Both the position numbers and the translations under genes were made by a program. From Lentilactobacillus parabuchneri DSM 5707 = NBRC 107865 (GTDB lineage: Bacteria; Bacillota; Bacilli; Lactobacillales; Lactobacillaceae): a stretch of DNA of 64,000 bases. The first letter of the stretch is position 1. Every line of letters starts with the position of its first letter. Below are positions 1 to 8,612 of the stretch, one piece after another. Location: assembly GCF_001435315.1 (NCBI RefSeq), contig NZ_AZGK01000005.1:1-64000 (forward strand), in the 5' to 3' direction. Below the pieces are notes generated by a model. That model worked only from the letters and a program-made list of their open reading frames with translations, did not search any database and was not told where the DNA came from.

Positions 1-203
1 CTACATTTTTAAACTGCCCTTGACAACTATGTATATTTACCTCCTAAAAGTTAATATAATTAGACGTTTTTTCACGATTGTAGGGTGTATACGTTCGAAC
101 AGTGTGTTTAATGATTTTTTTTGTGATTCATTAGTCTAAATGAATCAGATTGAAAGAGTCCCTATTGGGGGCTCTTTTTTATTGCTTGGAGGTGAACTAA
201 AAA
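1..203. other. Gene-free region before terS, possible packaging site
   Basis: No gene is visible. There is a palindrome GTTCGAAC at 93-100, a perfect 8-bp hairpin at 125-146 (GATTCATT/AATGAATC, 6-nt loop) and a terminator at 155-180. In phages with this gene order the packaging recognition site (cos or pac) usually lies next to terS, so this stretch is the natural place for it. That role is inferred; no cos sequence is recognised. Confidence 0.35.
155..180 (+). terminator. Intrinsic terminator upstream of terS
   Basis: An 8-bp stem (AGAGTCCC at 155-162 with GGGGCTCT at 168-175, one G-T pair), a 5-nt loop and a run of T form a Rho-independent terminator. It separates whatever precedes the window from the packaging genes. 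Confidence 0.75.
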
Positions 204-722
204 ATGCCAAAACAAATGAAACTAACTACAGACAAGCATGCTCGCAAGGATCAGCGAGTTAGAACTCAAAAACTAATAACGGAAACTTCTGGAATGGATT
301 TGATTCAAAAGAGTTGTCCAAAATATCTGTCAAGTTATGCGCGAGCAATGTGGACGAAACTTGTACCAATTTTGCAAGCATCAGGATATGTTAAACAGGC
401 CGACAAGGGAACAATTGAAGCGTTTTGTATTAACTATCAATTATTGCGGAAAGGCTATGACTCAATTAAAACAGATGGTGTTGTCACCAAGGTTTCTAAG
501 ACTGTGGTCAATCAACGAACTGGAGAAACATATGAAGACAACGCAGGCTGGAAACGTAATCCGGCATCACAAATTATTGATTCTGCTACGGCAAAATTAA
601 ACAGCTTAGCACACGAATTAGGCTTAACACCATCTGCACGAGCCTCATTACTGCAACTCTCAGATGACAACGATGAGGAACCCAATATTAAAGAGATGTT
701 AAATGGGGGAAGTGAGTTTTAG
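204..722 (+). CDS. Phage terminase small subunit, P27-like family
   Basis: This is the 172-residue DNA-recognition subunit of the packaging motor. It binds the phage genome near the packaging site and hands it to the large subunit. The sequence shows a basic N-terminus (residues 1-25) and a helical middle, and it resembles P27-family small terminases of lactobacillus phages (for example NPASQIIDSATAKLNSLA, then GLTPSARASL). The ATG lies behind GGAGGTG at 188-194. The stop codon shares one base with the GTG of the large subunit, so the two are translationally coupled. Its place directly before terL supports the call. Confidence 0.85.
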   Translation: MPKQMKLTTDKHARKDQRVRTQKLITETSGMDLIQKSCPKYLSSYARAMWTKLVPILQASGYVKQADKGTIEAFCINYQLLRKGYDSIKTDGVVTKVSKTVVNQRTGETYEDNAGWKRNPASQIIDSATAKLNSLAHELGLTPSARASLLQLSDDNDEEPNIKEMLNGGSEF

Positions 723-2617
723 TGGTACAGGGATTTGATTTTACTCAAAGAAATACTAACTTGGATAAAATATTTCAGCAGCTTGATGGGAAAGGCTACT
801 TTGATGAAATCAAAAGCAAATACCGTGATCCGGCCACTGTTTATTGTTACCGGGTATTAACTGGTCAACAGTTAGCCTGCAAAACAATTAAACTAGCAGC
901 GTTTAGACATTTGAATGATTTAAAACGATCTACGGAGGATAAGTTTCCATATTACTACGATTTGGATAAATGCCGAAACATCTGTAACTTCGCACGCATG
1001 TGCCCTGATGTTTCTCAAAACAAGCCAATACCACTGATGATTTGGCAACAAGCAATCTTGTGCCTTTCTCAGGGATGGCGAACAAAGGAAGACAAGCAAA
1101 AGCGATTTGAGCGATGTATGGTTTCAGTGGCTCGGACTAATGGCAAGTCATATTTATTGAATATCTTGATACTTTACGCTTACTTGGTCGAGGCTAGTGA
1201 CCAGTTTAACGCTGATTTGTGTTACTTGGCACCAGTTGATAAGCAGTCTAAGAAGTCTTGGCGTTACATTAAACAGACTTTTAACAGCTTACAAGAAATG
1301 CCTGGATTTCGTAAATTAATCAAGGATCAGAATATTGCGATTAATGATGATGTTTTGAAATCTACGAAGACTCAAAACCAGATATTACGAATGACAGCTG
1401 GTAGTGCACAATTAGATGCCTTTCATTTCCTCTTTGCCACTGTGGATGAATACGGGGATGAAAACTTTAATTCAGATGTGATTTCTAAAGTCACCTCTGG
1501 ACAAGTTCAAACCAGTAACCGGCAAACATTTTTTATCAGTACGGCATACAGTAACCCTAAAGTCCCGATGTATAGTGATGTTAGACGACTCACTAAGGTG
1601 ATGGAAAAAGATTCTAACCGAACGGAAGATTCAACGTTGGCATTAATTTGGCAGCAGGATGACCAAGATGAAGTTGAGAACCCCGAAACATGGGTGAAAA
1701 GTAATCCATTACTAGATTTACCGGCTAAGCATGATACCCTACTGAAAGGGTTAATTAGTGAACGTGATTCTAAGCTGGAAGACGGCACATTAAATGATTT
1801 CATTAACCGTAACCTCAATATGTGGTTGCAGACTGCTAAAGATAAATATTTGAAATTAGAGGATATACAAAAGTCAGTTGTTTCTGATTTCGAAATTGAT
1901 AATCAAGATTGCTATGTGGGTTTTGATTTATCACATGCTTCAGATGATACGGCTTATAGTTTTGTTTTCCCACATTTGAATGGCGAACAAAAGAAATATT
2001 TCATCTTGCAGCATTCATTTGTTCCGTTAGCCCGAGCAGATAATTCCATTATTGTGAAAGAAAAACAAGATGGAATTAATTACTCAAACGCAGAAAAGTT
2101 AGGCTTTTGTGATATTTCGCAAAATTCTTATGGCTTAATTGATGAAGATTTTGTTGGCCGTTGGTTCCTGGATTTTGTTAACGATCATCATTTGAAAGTT
2201 AAGGCCTTCATTTATGATCCTTATCAGGCTAGTGCAATTACTGATTGGTTGGATAATAATATGCCAGAAGTGCCTTTTATTACTTTAAAGCAAGGGACGG
2301 TTAGTTTGAGCTCGCCCACAGTATTTTTGAGAAATCAGTTTATTGCGGGAAATATTGAGATGCTGGCTGATCCGATTTTGCAGACCTGCTTGGCTAACGC
2401 TGTAACAGTGGCTAATCCATATGGTATTAAAATTGATCGAACGGCGTTGACTTCGAAAATTGATTGTGCCGATGCCACTATCGATGCCATGTCTCAAGCC
2501 CTTTTTTATTTTGAAAATCCTAATCATGGCCTTAAAGAAGATAAAAAGAATCCATTTAATGGAATGAGTAATGAGGAGGTCAACGAATTCTTTACCAGTG
2601 ATCGTTTTAGTTTTTAA
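722..2617 (+). CDS. Phage terminase large subunit
   Basis: This 631-residue ATPase-nuclease pumps DNA into the prohead and cuts the concatemer. A Walker A-like segment ARTNGKS lies near residue 139 and an acidic Walker B segment FATVDEYGDE near 238. The RNase H-like nuclease domain starts around residue 399 (VGFDLSHASDDT) and continues with YDPYQAS near 498 and DCADATIDAM near 580, which supply the metal-binding aspartates. It starts with GTG overlapping the terS stop. The length is normal for HK97-type large terminases and I see no truncation. Confidence 0.93.
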   Translation: MVQGFDFTQRNTNLDKIFQQLDGKGYFDEIKSKYRDPATVYCYRVLTGQQLACKTIKLAAFRHLNDLKRSTEDKFPYYYDLDKCRNICNFARMCPDVSQNKPIPLMIWQQAILCLSQGWRTKEDKQKRFERCMVSVARTNGKSYLLNILILYAYLVEASDQFNADLCYLAPVDKQSKKSWRYIKQTFNSLQEMPGFRKLIKDQNIAINDDVLKSTKTQNQILRMTAGSAQLDAFHFLFATVDEYGDENFNSDVISKVTSGQVQTSNRQTFFISTAYSNPKVPMYSDVRRLTKVMEKDSNRTEDSTLALIWQQDDQDEVENPETWVKSNPLLDLPAKHDTLLKGLISERDSKLEDGTLNDFINRNLNMWLQTAKDKYLKLEDIQKSVVSDFEIDNQDCYVGFDLSHASDDTAYSFVFPHLNGEQKKYFILQHSFVPLARADNSIIVKEKQDGINYSNAEKLGFCDISQNSYGLIDEDFVGRWFLDFVNDHHLKVKAFIYDPYQASAITDWLDNNMPEVPFITLKQGTVSLSSPTVFLRNQFIAGNIEMLADPILQTCLANAVTVANPYGIKIDRTALTSKIDCADATIDAMSQALFYFENPNHGLKEDKKNPFNGMSNEEVNEFFTSDRFSF

Positions 2618-2677
2618 TATTTTCAACACTTGTTGGGTGATATATGTAGTGAATAAATTATTAGGGAGGCAGATTAG

Positions 2678-2842
2678 TTGAATCTGAAACAACTATGGAC
2701 AGGTTTAATCACTAACCTGTCTTTTATATTATTTTTATTTGGGTTAATTGCATTTGTGGTTGCCGCAAGCCTTATTAATTTTATTGTAGGTTGGGTAGTG
2801 GCCGGGATTGCTTTAATCGTTTTAGCCTATGTCATTTCGTGA
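2678..2842 (+). CDS. Small phage membrane protein, DUF1056-like
   Basis: This short gene encodes 54 residues and starts with TTG (2678) behind GGGAGG at 2664-2669. After a short polar N-terminus (MNLKQLWTG) nearly all the rest is hydrophobic, enough for two membrane segments (about 13-33 and 35-53). A small protein of this kind, DUF1056, commonly sits between large terminase and portal in lactobacillus phages; its function is unknown. The stop codon TGA at 2840-2842 is followed at once by the portal's ribosome binding site. The family call rests on size, position and hydrophobicity. Confidence 0.7.
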   Translation: MNLKQLWTGLITNLSFILFLFGLIAFVVAASLINFIVGWVVAGIALIVLAYVIS

Positions 2843-2855
2843 AAGGAGGCGTTGA

Positions 2856-4004
2856 ATGCTGAACCCCTTTAAAAATTTTATGTCAAAACAAACACAAACA
2901 ATTAGTACCACCGGGTATTCACCATTTATGTTAAATGGTACATTGTTATCCACTAACACTGTGGATGCAGACGGAGCACTGCAAAACAGTGATATTTATG
3001 CGGTGATTAATCGAATTGCAGGTGATGTGGCCAGCTGTGAATTTAAAACAGACCAATATAGCAACATGCTAAATCAGCCCAGCACATTATTGAGTGCTTA
3101 TAATTTTTGGCAAGCAGTTAGTGCTCAAATGATGTTAACTGGCAACGCCTTTGTTCTAATTCAGCGAAATGGCAATGGAAGTCCAGCAGGGTTGACCTTA
3201 ATCCCGTTTTACCAGGTCAGCATTACTTTAGATAATCAACAAAATGTTCTTTATTACACAGTTAATTACGGTGATGACCGAGGGCAGGTGACATATTTAG
3301 CTGCCGACGTTTTACATTTCCGATTGTTTGTTTCCGGACAAGTTGCCACTGAACTAGTGGGTAGCAGCCCGCTAAATAGTTTAGCTAAAGAAATTAACAT
3401 CCAGAATTATAGTAATCAATTGTCACTGAGCAGTTTAAAGAATGCAATTGCGCCTAGTTATACGATTACGGTTCCGGCGGCCAAATTGGAACCGGAAGCT
3501 AAAGAAAATATTAGAAAATCGTTTGAAAAACAAAATTCTGGTGCTAATGCTGGTCGACCAATTGTTTTGGATCAATCTGCTCAGCTTGATTCCTTACAGA
3601 TTAATCCGGATATAGCTAAATTATTAAATAATGCCACGTTTAGTCAGACCCAGATTGCCAAGGCTTTTTGTGTTCCAGATAGTTATTTAAATGGTCAAGG
3701 TGACGAACAATCATCAATTGAGATGATTCGTTCTTTGTATCAAAATAGTTTGAGCTTATACATTCGGCCAATTGAATCAGAATTGTCTTTAAAGTTGGGA
3801 ATCGACATTAAAATGGATATTAATTCGGCTATTGATGTTGATCATCAGCAATTAATTAGTAATATTACTAAATTAAGTACTGGTCAGTCACCAGCATTAA
3901 CGCCGCAACAAGCGCAAACAATTCTGAAACAAGCGGGAGTTTTTCCTGATTTGAAAGTTTCAGCAGTGGAAGGAGGTGATGATAATGACAACAGTACCAA
4001 TTAA
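2856..4004 (+). CDS. Phage portal protein, HK97 family
   Basis: This 382-residue protein forms the dodecameric ring at one head vertex through which DNA enters and leaves. Recognisable portal features are the N-terminal NSDIYAVINRIAGDVA segment (about residues 44-60), the QMMLTGNAFVLIQRNGNG strand region and the C-terminal helix with FSQTQIAKAFCVPDSYLNG. It starts at ATG behind AAAGGAGG. Its last 20 bases overlap the start of the protease gene, a common arrangement in HK97-type head modules. Confidence 0.92.
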   Translation: MLNPFKNFMSKQTQTISTTGYSPFMLNGTLLSTNTVDADGALQNSDIYAVINRIAGDVASCEFKTDQYSNMLNQPSTLLSAYNFWQAVSAQMMLTGNAFVLIQRNGNGSPAGLTLIPFYQVSITLDNQQNVLYYTVNYGDDRGQVTYLAADVLHFRLFVSGQVATELVGSSPLNSLAKEINIQNYSNQLSLSSLKNAIAPSYTITVPAAKLEPEAKENIRKSFEKQNSGANAGRPIVLDQSAQLDSLQINPDIAKLLNNATFSQTQIAKAFCVPDSYLNGQGDEQSSIEMIRSLYQNSLSLYIRPIESELSLKLGIDIKMDINSAIDVDHQQLISNITKLSTGQSPALTPQQAQTILKQAGVFPDLKVSAVEGGDDNDNSTN

Positions 4005-4686
4005 AGGTGTTGTATCTAGTGATGATGATGCTGAAGTATATGAATTCTTTGGCTATTCAACAGTTACTCCTTCCGCAGTTAAAGATGCGTTAAGCACTGC
4101 AAATGGTCAAAATATTGTTGCCGAAATTAATTCACCTGGTGGCGATGTGTTTGCGGGTTCTGAAATATATACCGCACTTAAGAATTATACCGGTAATGTG
4201 GAAGTTGACATTGTTGGATTAGCAGCGAGTGCGGCCAGTGTCATTGCAATGGCTGGTGATACGATTAAAATTTCGCCAACGGCTCAATTAATGATTCATC
4301 GAGCTTCCACCGTATCTCAAGGCAATGCAGACAATTTATCCAGCGATTTACAAGGCTTGAACTCGACTGATCAATCAATTGCAAATGTTTATGTGCAACG
4401 AACGGGTTTGGATCCGCAAACAGTCATGCAAATGATGGCCAAGGAAACTTATATCAATGCAAAAGATGCCGTTGAACAAGGATTTGCAGACGAAATGATG
4501 TTTGACGATCAACCAGCCAAAGTTACTAATATGCTCTCGCCGGTTATGTTGAGTAATCAGGCAATTAGTAAAATTAAATCATTGTTAACCAAAGTAAAAG
4601 AAAAGCCTAAAGAAACTAATAGCCAAACTAGTGACCAATTGCGATCACATAAGTTGGCTATTTTATTTAAGAAAGAAGGAAATTAA
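3985..4686 (+). CDS. Prohead maturation protease, ClpP-like (S14)
   Basis: This serine protease cleaves the capsid delta domain during head maturation. It has the ClpP fold signatures: EINSPGGDVFAG for the oxyanion region, GLAASAASVIAMAGD with the nucleophile serine, and AQLMIHRAST with the catalytic histidine. An upstream in-frame GTG at 3976 would include the Shine-Dalgarno AGGAGG (3971-3976), so ATG 3985, 8 bases after it, is the better start, giving 233 residues. The C-terminal 40 residues are lysine-rich and polar. It lies between portal and capsid as expected. Confidence 0.9.
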   Translation: MTTVPIKGVVSSDDDAEVYEFFGYSTVTPSAVKDALSTANGQNIVAEINSPGGDVFAGSEIYTALKNYTGNVEVDIVGLAASAASVIAMAGDTIKISPTAQLMIHRASTVSQGNADNLSSDLQGLNSTDQSIANVYVQRTGLDPQTVMQMMAKETYINAKDAVEQGFADEMMFDDQPAKVTNMLSPVMLSNQAISKIKSLLTKVKEKPKETNSQTSDQLRSHKLAILFKKEGN

Positions 4687-4689
4687 ATT

Positions 4690-5931
4690 ATGGATTTAAA
4701 TAAGCTGCACGATGCTTGGCTTGAAGCTGGTCAAAAAGTAACGGACCTTCAAGAAAAGCGTAATCAAATGGCAGTTGAGTTGAATGATTCTCCTGAAAAA
4801 TATTCAGATGAGGATCTAACTAAAATTGCTGATTCAATTGATAAAGCAAAGAAGACCCGAGATTTTGCTAAAGGTGCATATGATGATGCCCTGGCAACTG
4901 CTAAATTAGTAAAGCCTGATAAACCAGCTGCAGGTGGTCAAAAAGATGTTACGCCAAAAGACAAGCCTAAGTTTATTAATATTGTCAAGGGAGCCTTAAA
5001 GGGTGATCCAAAGTTTTTGAATTTGATGTCTAGTGGACTTGATGCCAACGGAAATGGTGTTGGTTTGACTATTCCGGCAGATATTCAAACAGCCATCAAC
5101 ACTTTAAAGCAAACCTTTACATCATTGGAGCCACTAGTAACTGTGGAAGGAGTTAGCGCACCATCTGGTTCACGAGTTATTGAACCACGTCAGTCAGTAA
5201 CTCCATTTGCTAATTTGGACGATGAAACAGCTCAAATTGGGAATAATGATGATCCGTCAGCCTTTAAGCCATTAACTTATAAAATTCATCGATATGCCGG
5301 AATTTCTAGTATTACAAATACTTTGATGAATGATAGTGATGCCAACCTCTTAGCATATTTGGAAAACTGGATTGCTAAGAAAGATGTTATTACTCGAAAC
5401 AGTGAAATTTTAAAAGCGTTGGCTAAGTTACCAAGCGCACAAAAAACCACAGTTGATAGTTTTGACGCCATTAAGGATATTTACAACAAGGAATTGGATC
5501 CACTGATTTGGAATGAATCTGCATTTGTTACTAACCAATCAGGCTTTGCTGTTCTGGATAAAGTCAAGGATAATAACGGACAATACGTCATTCAACCTAA
5601 CCCGCTTAATCCATCACAAAAAATGTTGGCTGGTAAGACAATTACAGTTATTGCCGATGCCTTTCTGCCCAATGATGGAAACAGTTTCCCACTTTACATT
5701 GGTGCTTTGACGGAAGCTGTTCGTCTATTCGACCTTCAGCAGATGTCTTTGTTGGCCACCAACATTGGCGCCGGTTCTTTCGAAAATGACTTGACTAAGA
5801 TTCGTGCCATTGATCGCTTTGACGTTGAGTTGTGGGATACTGAATCGGTCATTTATGCACCATTTACCGGATTAGCAGATTTAACTCCTGCTGCAAAGAC
5901 TAGTGGGACTACTAGTTCAACTGGCAAGTAA
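4690..5931 (+). CDS. Major capsid protein, HK97-like
   Basis: This 413-residue protein builds the icosahedral head. The first roughly 95 residues are charged and helical (KVTDLQEKRNQMAVELND) and look like the delta or scaffolding domain removed by the neighbouring protease. The HK97 core follows, with GLTIPADIQTAINTLKQTF, the spine and loop region around RVIEPRQSVTPFANLDDE, and a C-terminal domain with FVTNQSGFAVLDKVKDNNG. The C-terminus ends in a short Thr/Ser tail. The start ATG follows GAAAGGAAA. Confidence 0.92.
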   Translation: MDLNKLHDAWLEAGQKVTDLQEKRNQMAVELNDSPEKYSDEDLTKIADSIDKAKKTRDFAKGAYDDALATAKLVKPDKPAAGGQKDVTPKDKPKFINIVKGALKGDPKFLNLMSSGLDANGNGVGLTIPADIQTAINTLKQTFTSLEPLVTVEGVSAPSGSRVIEPRQSVTPFANLDDETAQIGNNDDPSAFKPLTYKIHRYAGISSITNTLMNDSDANLLAYLENWIAKKDVITRNSEILKALAKLPSAQKTTVDSFDAIKDIYNKELDPLIWNESAFVTNQSGFAVLDKVKDNNGQYVIQPNPLNPSQKMLAGKTITVIADAFLPNDGNSFPLYIGALTEAVRLFDLQQMSLLATNIGAGSFENDLTKIRAIDRFDVELWDTESVIYAPFTGLADLTPAAKTSGTTSSTGK

Positions 5932-5994
5932 TTTAAATAAGTCGCCAATGAAATAAACAATACAGTGATGGGCGGCTGTTAGGAGGGGTGTCAT

Positions 5995-6285
5995 GTGACG
6001 GTTAATCCGACAGAATTAATGGATGAGTTGCATATTGACCAAAGTCCGACTGAATTAACGACTGTTACCAATTTGATTAATGAGGCAACTGAGATTGTCA
6101 ATCATTCAGTCAGTTCAACTGAAACCCAATATCAAGCCTCATCAATTTACGACTTAGCAATAAAAACACTGGCAACTCAATTATATTATGATCGGGAATT
6201 ATCTAGGGGGATGTCGGCTGGTTTGTTGATGATGCTAGATCAACTCCAAGGAATGGTTTCAGGAAGTGATCCGGATGGCACTTAA
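5995..6285 (+). CDS. Head-tail connector, gp6-like (Phage_connect_1 type)
   Basis: This 96-residue helical protein is expected to form the ring below the portal. It matches the gp6-like connector pattern: an N-terminal helix (TELMDELHIDQ), a middle helix with NLINEATEIVNHSV, and the AIKTLATQLYYDRELS helix typical of the family. It starts at GTG 5995, 6 bases after AGGAGGGG; the nearby ATG at 5993 runs straight into a stop. It overlaps the next gene. Confidence 0.8.
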   Translation: MTVNPTELMDELHIDQSPTELTTVTNLINEATEIVNHSVSSTETQYQASSIYDLAIKTLATQLYYDRELSRGMSAGLLMMLDQLQGMVSGSDPDGT

Positions 6286-6637
6286 TAAATTTAGTCCGGA
6301 GCAGTTTAATCGGCAAGCCCAGTTTGGAACGGCTTTACCAACAATTAATCCTAATACTGGTGCATCAGGAACGCAATTTAAACCACAGTTCGTGTTATGG
6401 TGCATGCCTTATACGCGAACTAACGCACAGAACGTTTCGCTTTTGGGAACGGATTTTGAAGATACTATTCAAATTGTTATTCGACACAATCCTTTAATTG
6501 ACAAAGGTCTGCTAGTTCAATATCAAGACCAACTGTATCAAATCGTTAATTTGAGTTTAGATGATAGCAATAAAATTGTGACTTATGACATTTTGACTCT
6601 ACAGATTAATGAGAGGGTTGGTAAAAAACATGGTTAG
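6275..6637 (+). CDS. Head-tail adaptor (head closure) protein
   Basis: This 120-residue protein resembles phage head-tail joining proteins (SPP1 gp16-like), with the typical QIVIRHNPLIDKGLLVQYQDQLYQI strand pattern split over the beta barrel and a closing strand YDILTLQI. I chose ATG 6275, preceded by AGGAAG at 6261-6266, instead of an in-frame GTG at 6266. The gene overlaps the previous one by 11 bases and the next one by 8, so all four connector genes are translationally coupled. Confidence 0.78.
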   Translation: MALNKFSPEQFNRQAQFGTALPTINPNTGASGTQFKPQFVLWCMPYTRTNAQNVSLLGTDFEDTIQIVIRHNPLIDKGLLVQYQDQLYQIVNLSLDDSNKIVTYDILTLQINERVGKKHG

Positions 6638-7028
6638 TATGGCCGAACAATTAGACGATTATTTAGCGAAAATAAAGCGATTGGTACCCAACCGGGCGGA
6701 AAGAACTATAATCACTAAAGCCGGTGCCGATGTTTTACAAAAGAAATTAGCTGATGAAACTAAACGGCTACATTATAGTAATCGAATTGCTACCGGAAAT
6801 GATCCTCACTTGGCTGATAGTGTATTAGTTAGTTCGAAAAATATTGATGGTGATGTGGATGGGACAGCGACAGTTGGCTGGGTCAAGAAAAAAGCAGTGA
6901 TTGCTCGCTGGCTAAATGATGGCACTGTTTACATTGTCGGTGACCACTTTGTGGAAAAGACCCGTGAGGAAGCTCGTTCTGATATATTAAAAGCTGAATA
7001 TATTAAATGGAAGGAGTTGGGTCACTAA
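6630..7028 (+). CDS. Tail-component protein, HK97 gp10-like
   Basis: This 132-residue protein resembles the HK97 gp10 family of head-tail morphogenesis proteins: an amphipathic N-terminal helix (LDDYLAKIKRLVP), then RTIITKAGADVLQKKLADE, a LADSVLVSS strand, and the conserved C-terminal helix after HFVEKTREEARSDIL. ATG 6630 is preferred; an upstream in-frame ATG at 6609 lies well inside the previous gene, and ATG 6639 is a third option. Its stop shares a base with the next start. Confidence 0.78.
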   Translation: MVSMAEQLDDYLAKIKRLVPNRAERTIITKAGADVLQKKLADETKRLHYSNRIATGNDPHLADSVLVSSKNIDGDVDGTATVGWVKKKAVIARWLNDGTVYIVGDHFVEKTREEARSDILKAEYIKWKELGH

Positions 7029-7417
7029 TGGAATTACCAGTTATGACTGTTTATCAGTTAATTCAATCTTTGCACTATGGTTGGATTGACCAGCTTTATT
7101 CCATGAACATTCCTCCCGGAGCTGATACTTCTGGAAAACAGACCATTGTCTTGATTACTTCCATTACTGAACCGTTGGGCGGATATCGGAACGATCAATT
7201 TAGTAATATGCAAGCTAATATTCAAGTTCAAATATTTTGGAAAAAAGATACACAAGAAAATATTTTTAATGAAGAAGTTGCCCTAATGAATAATTTGGAA
7301 AATCAGGATTGGCTGGTTAGCTCACATGAGCCTAACACTGTGGATCCAGATACCGATCAAATTACGGCAACTTTTTCAGTTTCTAAGACAATTACAATGA
7401 AGAAAGAAGGATTTTAA
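7028..7417 (+). CDS. Tail completion protein, DUF806-like
   Basis: This 129-residue protein occupies the tail-terminator slot just before the tail tube gene. It looks like the DUF806 family of lactic acid bacteria phages (VYQLIQSLHYGWIDQLYS, then QANIQVQIFWKKD, and a C-terminal SVSKTITMKK strand). The ATG at 7028 overlaps the upstream TAA as TAATG and lies behind AAGGAG (7011-7016). The terminator role is inferred from position. Confidence 0.72.
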   Translation: MELPVMTVYQLIQSLHYGWIDQLYSMNIPPGADTSGKQTIVLITSITEPLGGYRNDQFSNMQANIQVQIFWKKDTQENIFNEEVALMNNLENQDWLVSSHEPNTVDPDTDQITATFSVSKTITMKKEGF

Positions 7418-8176
7418 ATGTCAACACATGGTATTAAAGATGTCACCTTTGGTTTGGTTGATGCTAATGGTAAATTACTGACTAGCGATGCAGGAGTAGG
7501 AACTAATGGTATCTATTTAGTTGATGGCGATGCTAAAGGCGCTACGACGGCCACAGTTTCTGGCTTGGAAGCCGAGGGTACTGTCGCCTATGCTAATGAT
7601 GAAGCAAAACGAGTTTCAAATGGTCAGGCACAACCAGAGGTAGCACTGGAATTCTTGGATATTGATTTTGACGAGTTGCAAAAACTCAAAGGATATATTC
7701 AGGATGCGGCTAATGGTGGTTGGACACGTCAATTGCCAAAGCCCCATGTAGCAATGTTGTTACATTTTCGTTCATACACGAACATTGATATGTACGAAGG
7801 CTTTGCTAATGGTCAACTAATTGAAACTGGTAGTTCTCATGCAACGGATAATAATGCTGAAACTGATGCCAATACGGCGTTAACTTACCAAGCATTAACA
7901 CCGGCTGACAATACCATCTTCAACGGAGAACCGTACAAGATTTGGATGTCTCAAGATGTTGGCTTTGATAAAGCCAAAATGCTGGCTGAAGTCTTTGGTG
8001 GTTATTCAGCTACTACCGGTGGTAGCACGACTGGTTCAACCACTGGATCGACTACGGGTAGCACGACTGGTTCAACCACTGGATCGACTACGGGTAGCAC
8101 GACTGGTTCAACCACTGGATCGACTACGGGTAGCACCACTGGTTCAACGACTGGCGGTACAACACCAGGAAAATAG
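7418..8176 (+). CDS. Major tail (tube) protein with GSTT-repeat tail
   Basis: This 252-residue protein is the tube subunit. The first roughly 200 residues contain the core expected of Firmicutes tail tubes (ATVSGLEAEGTVAYANDEA, an acidic LDIDFDELQKLKGY helix, PYKIWMSQDVGFDKAKMLAE near the end). Many relatives end in an immunoglobulin-like domain. Here the core is followed instead by about 50 residues of pure Gly-Ser-Thr-Thr repeats encoded by a perfect 36-bp tandem repeat. This tail would project from the tube as a flexible, possibly glycosylatable linker. The stop comes directly after the repeat. Confidence 0.85.
   Translation: MSTHGIKDVTFGLVDANGKLLTSDAGVGTNGIYLVDGDAKGATTATVSGLEAEGTVAYANDEAKRVSNGQAQPEVALEFLDIDFDELQKLKGYIQDAANGGWTRQLPKPHVAMLLHFRSYTNIDMYEGFANGQLIETGSSHATDNNAETDANTALTYQALTPADNTIFNGEPYKIWMSQDVGFDKAKMLAEVFGGYSATTGGSTTGSTTGSTTGSTTGSTTGSTTGSTTGSTTGSTTGSTTGSTTGGTTPGK
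8021..8152 (+). repeat. 36-bp tandem repeat, 3.7 copies, inside tail tube gene
   Basis: Three identical 36-bp units occupy 8021-8056, 8057-8092 and 8093-8128, followed by a partial fourth unit with single-base changes to 8152. Each unit codes for GSTTGSTTGSTT. The identity at DNA level, including wobble bases, suggests recent expansion by slippage or unequal recombination. Confidence 0.95.
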
Positions 8177-8182
8177 ATCAAG

Positions 8183-8200
8183 GCGGGGGATATTCCCCGC
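8183..8200 (+). other. Hairpin after tail tube gene
   Basis: A 6-bp all G+C stem (GCGGGG at 8183-8188 with CCCCGC at 8195-8200) closes a 6-nt loop. No T run follows, so it is more likely an mRNA stabiliser or processing site protecting the abundant tail-tube transcript than a terminator. That role is inferred. Confidence 0.5.
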
Positions 8201-8234
8201 ATACATAATCAAATAAAATAAAGGAGCTTTGATC

Positions 8235-8612
8235 ATGAAAATTAATATTGCCAAATTAGGTTTACGTAAAAAGTCAGCTGAAGTTAAAACCACTGTGGGT
8301 GTTGTTGAGAAAGCCCAAAATTTACAAATTCAATTGTTGAAATCAGATGCAGTTGATTTTACTAATGATGACCCACTAGCAGTTTTGGAAACGCAAAAGA
8401 AAATGGTTCAAGGATTATTGCAATTTATGATTGATATTTTTAAGCTATCCGACAAAGAAGTTGAAAAGATTAAATCCACTTTGGATTTTACGGATTTTCA
8501 AAATTTCATGGCCTATGTATTATTCCGGTTTCAAGGTATGAGCGATGAAGATTGGGAGACTGTTACTAAACAACAAACTGAGGAATCAGCAGACCCAAAA
8601 GAAAGCAATTAA
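8235..8612 (+). CDS. Tail assembly chaperone, gpG-like
   Basis: This 125-residue acidic protein fills the gpG slot between tail tube and tape measure. It is helical (PLAVLETQKKMVQGLLQFM, LSDKEVEKIKSTLDF) and ends in an acidic tail (EESADPKESN). ATG 8235 lies 8 bases after AAGGAG (8221-8226); the longer TTG start at 8229 is less likely. Near its 3' end sits a canonical -1 slippery heptamer, so some ribosomes extend it into the T part. Confidence 0.85.
   Translation: MKINIAKLGLRKKSAEVKTTVGVVEKAQNLQIQLLKSDAVDFTNDDPLAVLETQKKMVQGLLQFMIDIFKLSDKEVEKIKSTLDFTDFQNFMAYVLFRFQGMSDEDWETVTKQQTEESADPKESN

Noticed and set aside
20-60. TTGACA at 20-25 and TATAAT at 55-60 as a promoter
   Set aside because: The spacing is 29 bases, far from the 16-18 required, so they are not a single promoter.
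8021-8152. CRISPR array
   Set aside because: The repeats are directly contiguous with no spacers and code for protein.
8002-8202. Long open frames on both strands across the GSTT repeat
   Set aside because: They are by-products of the 36-bp repeat; the plus-frame tail tube gene explains the sequence.
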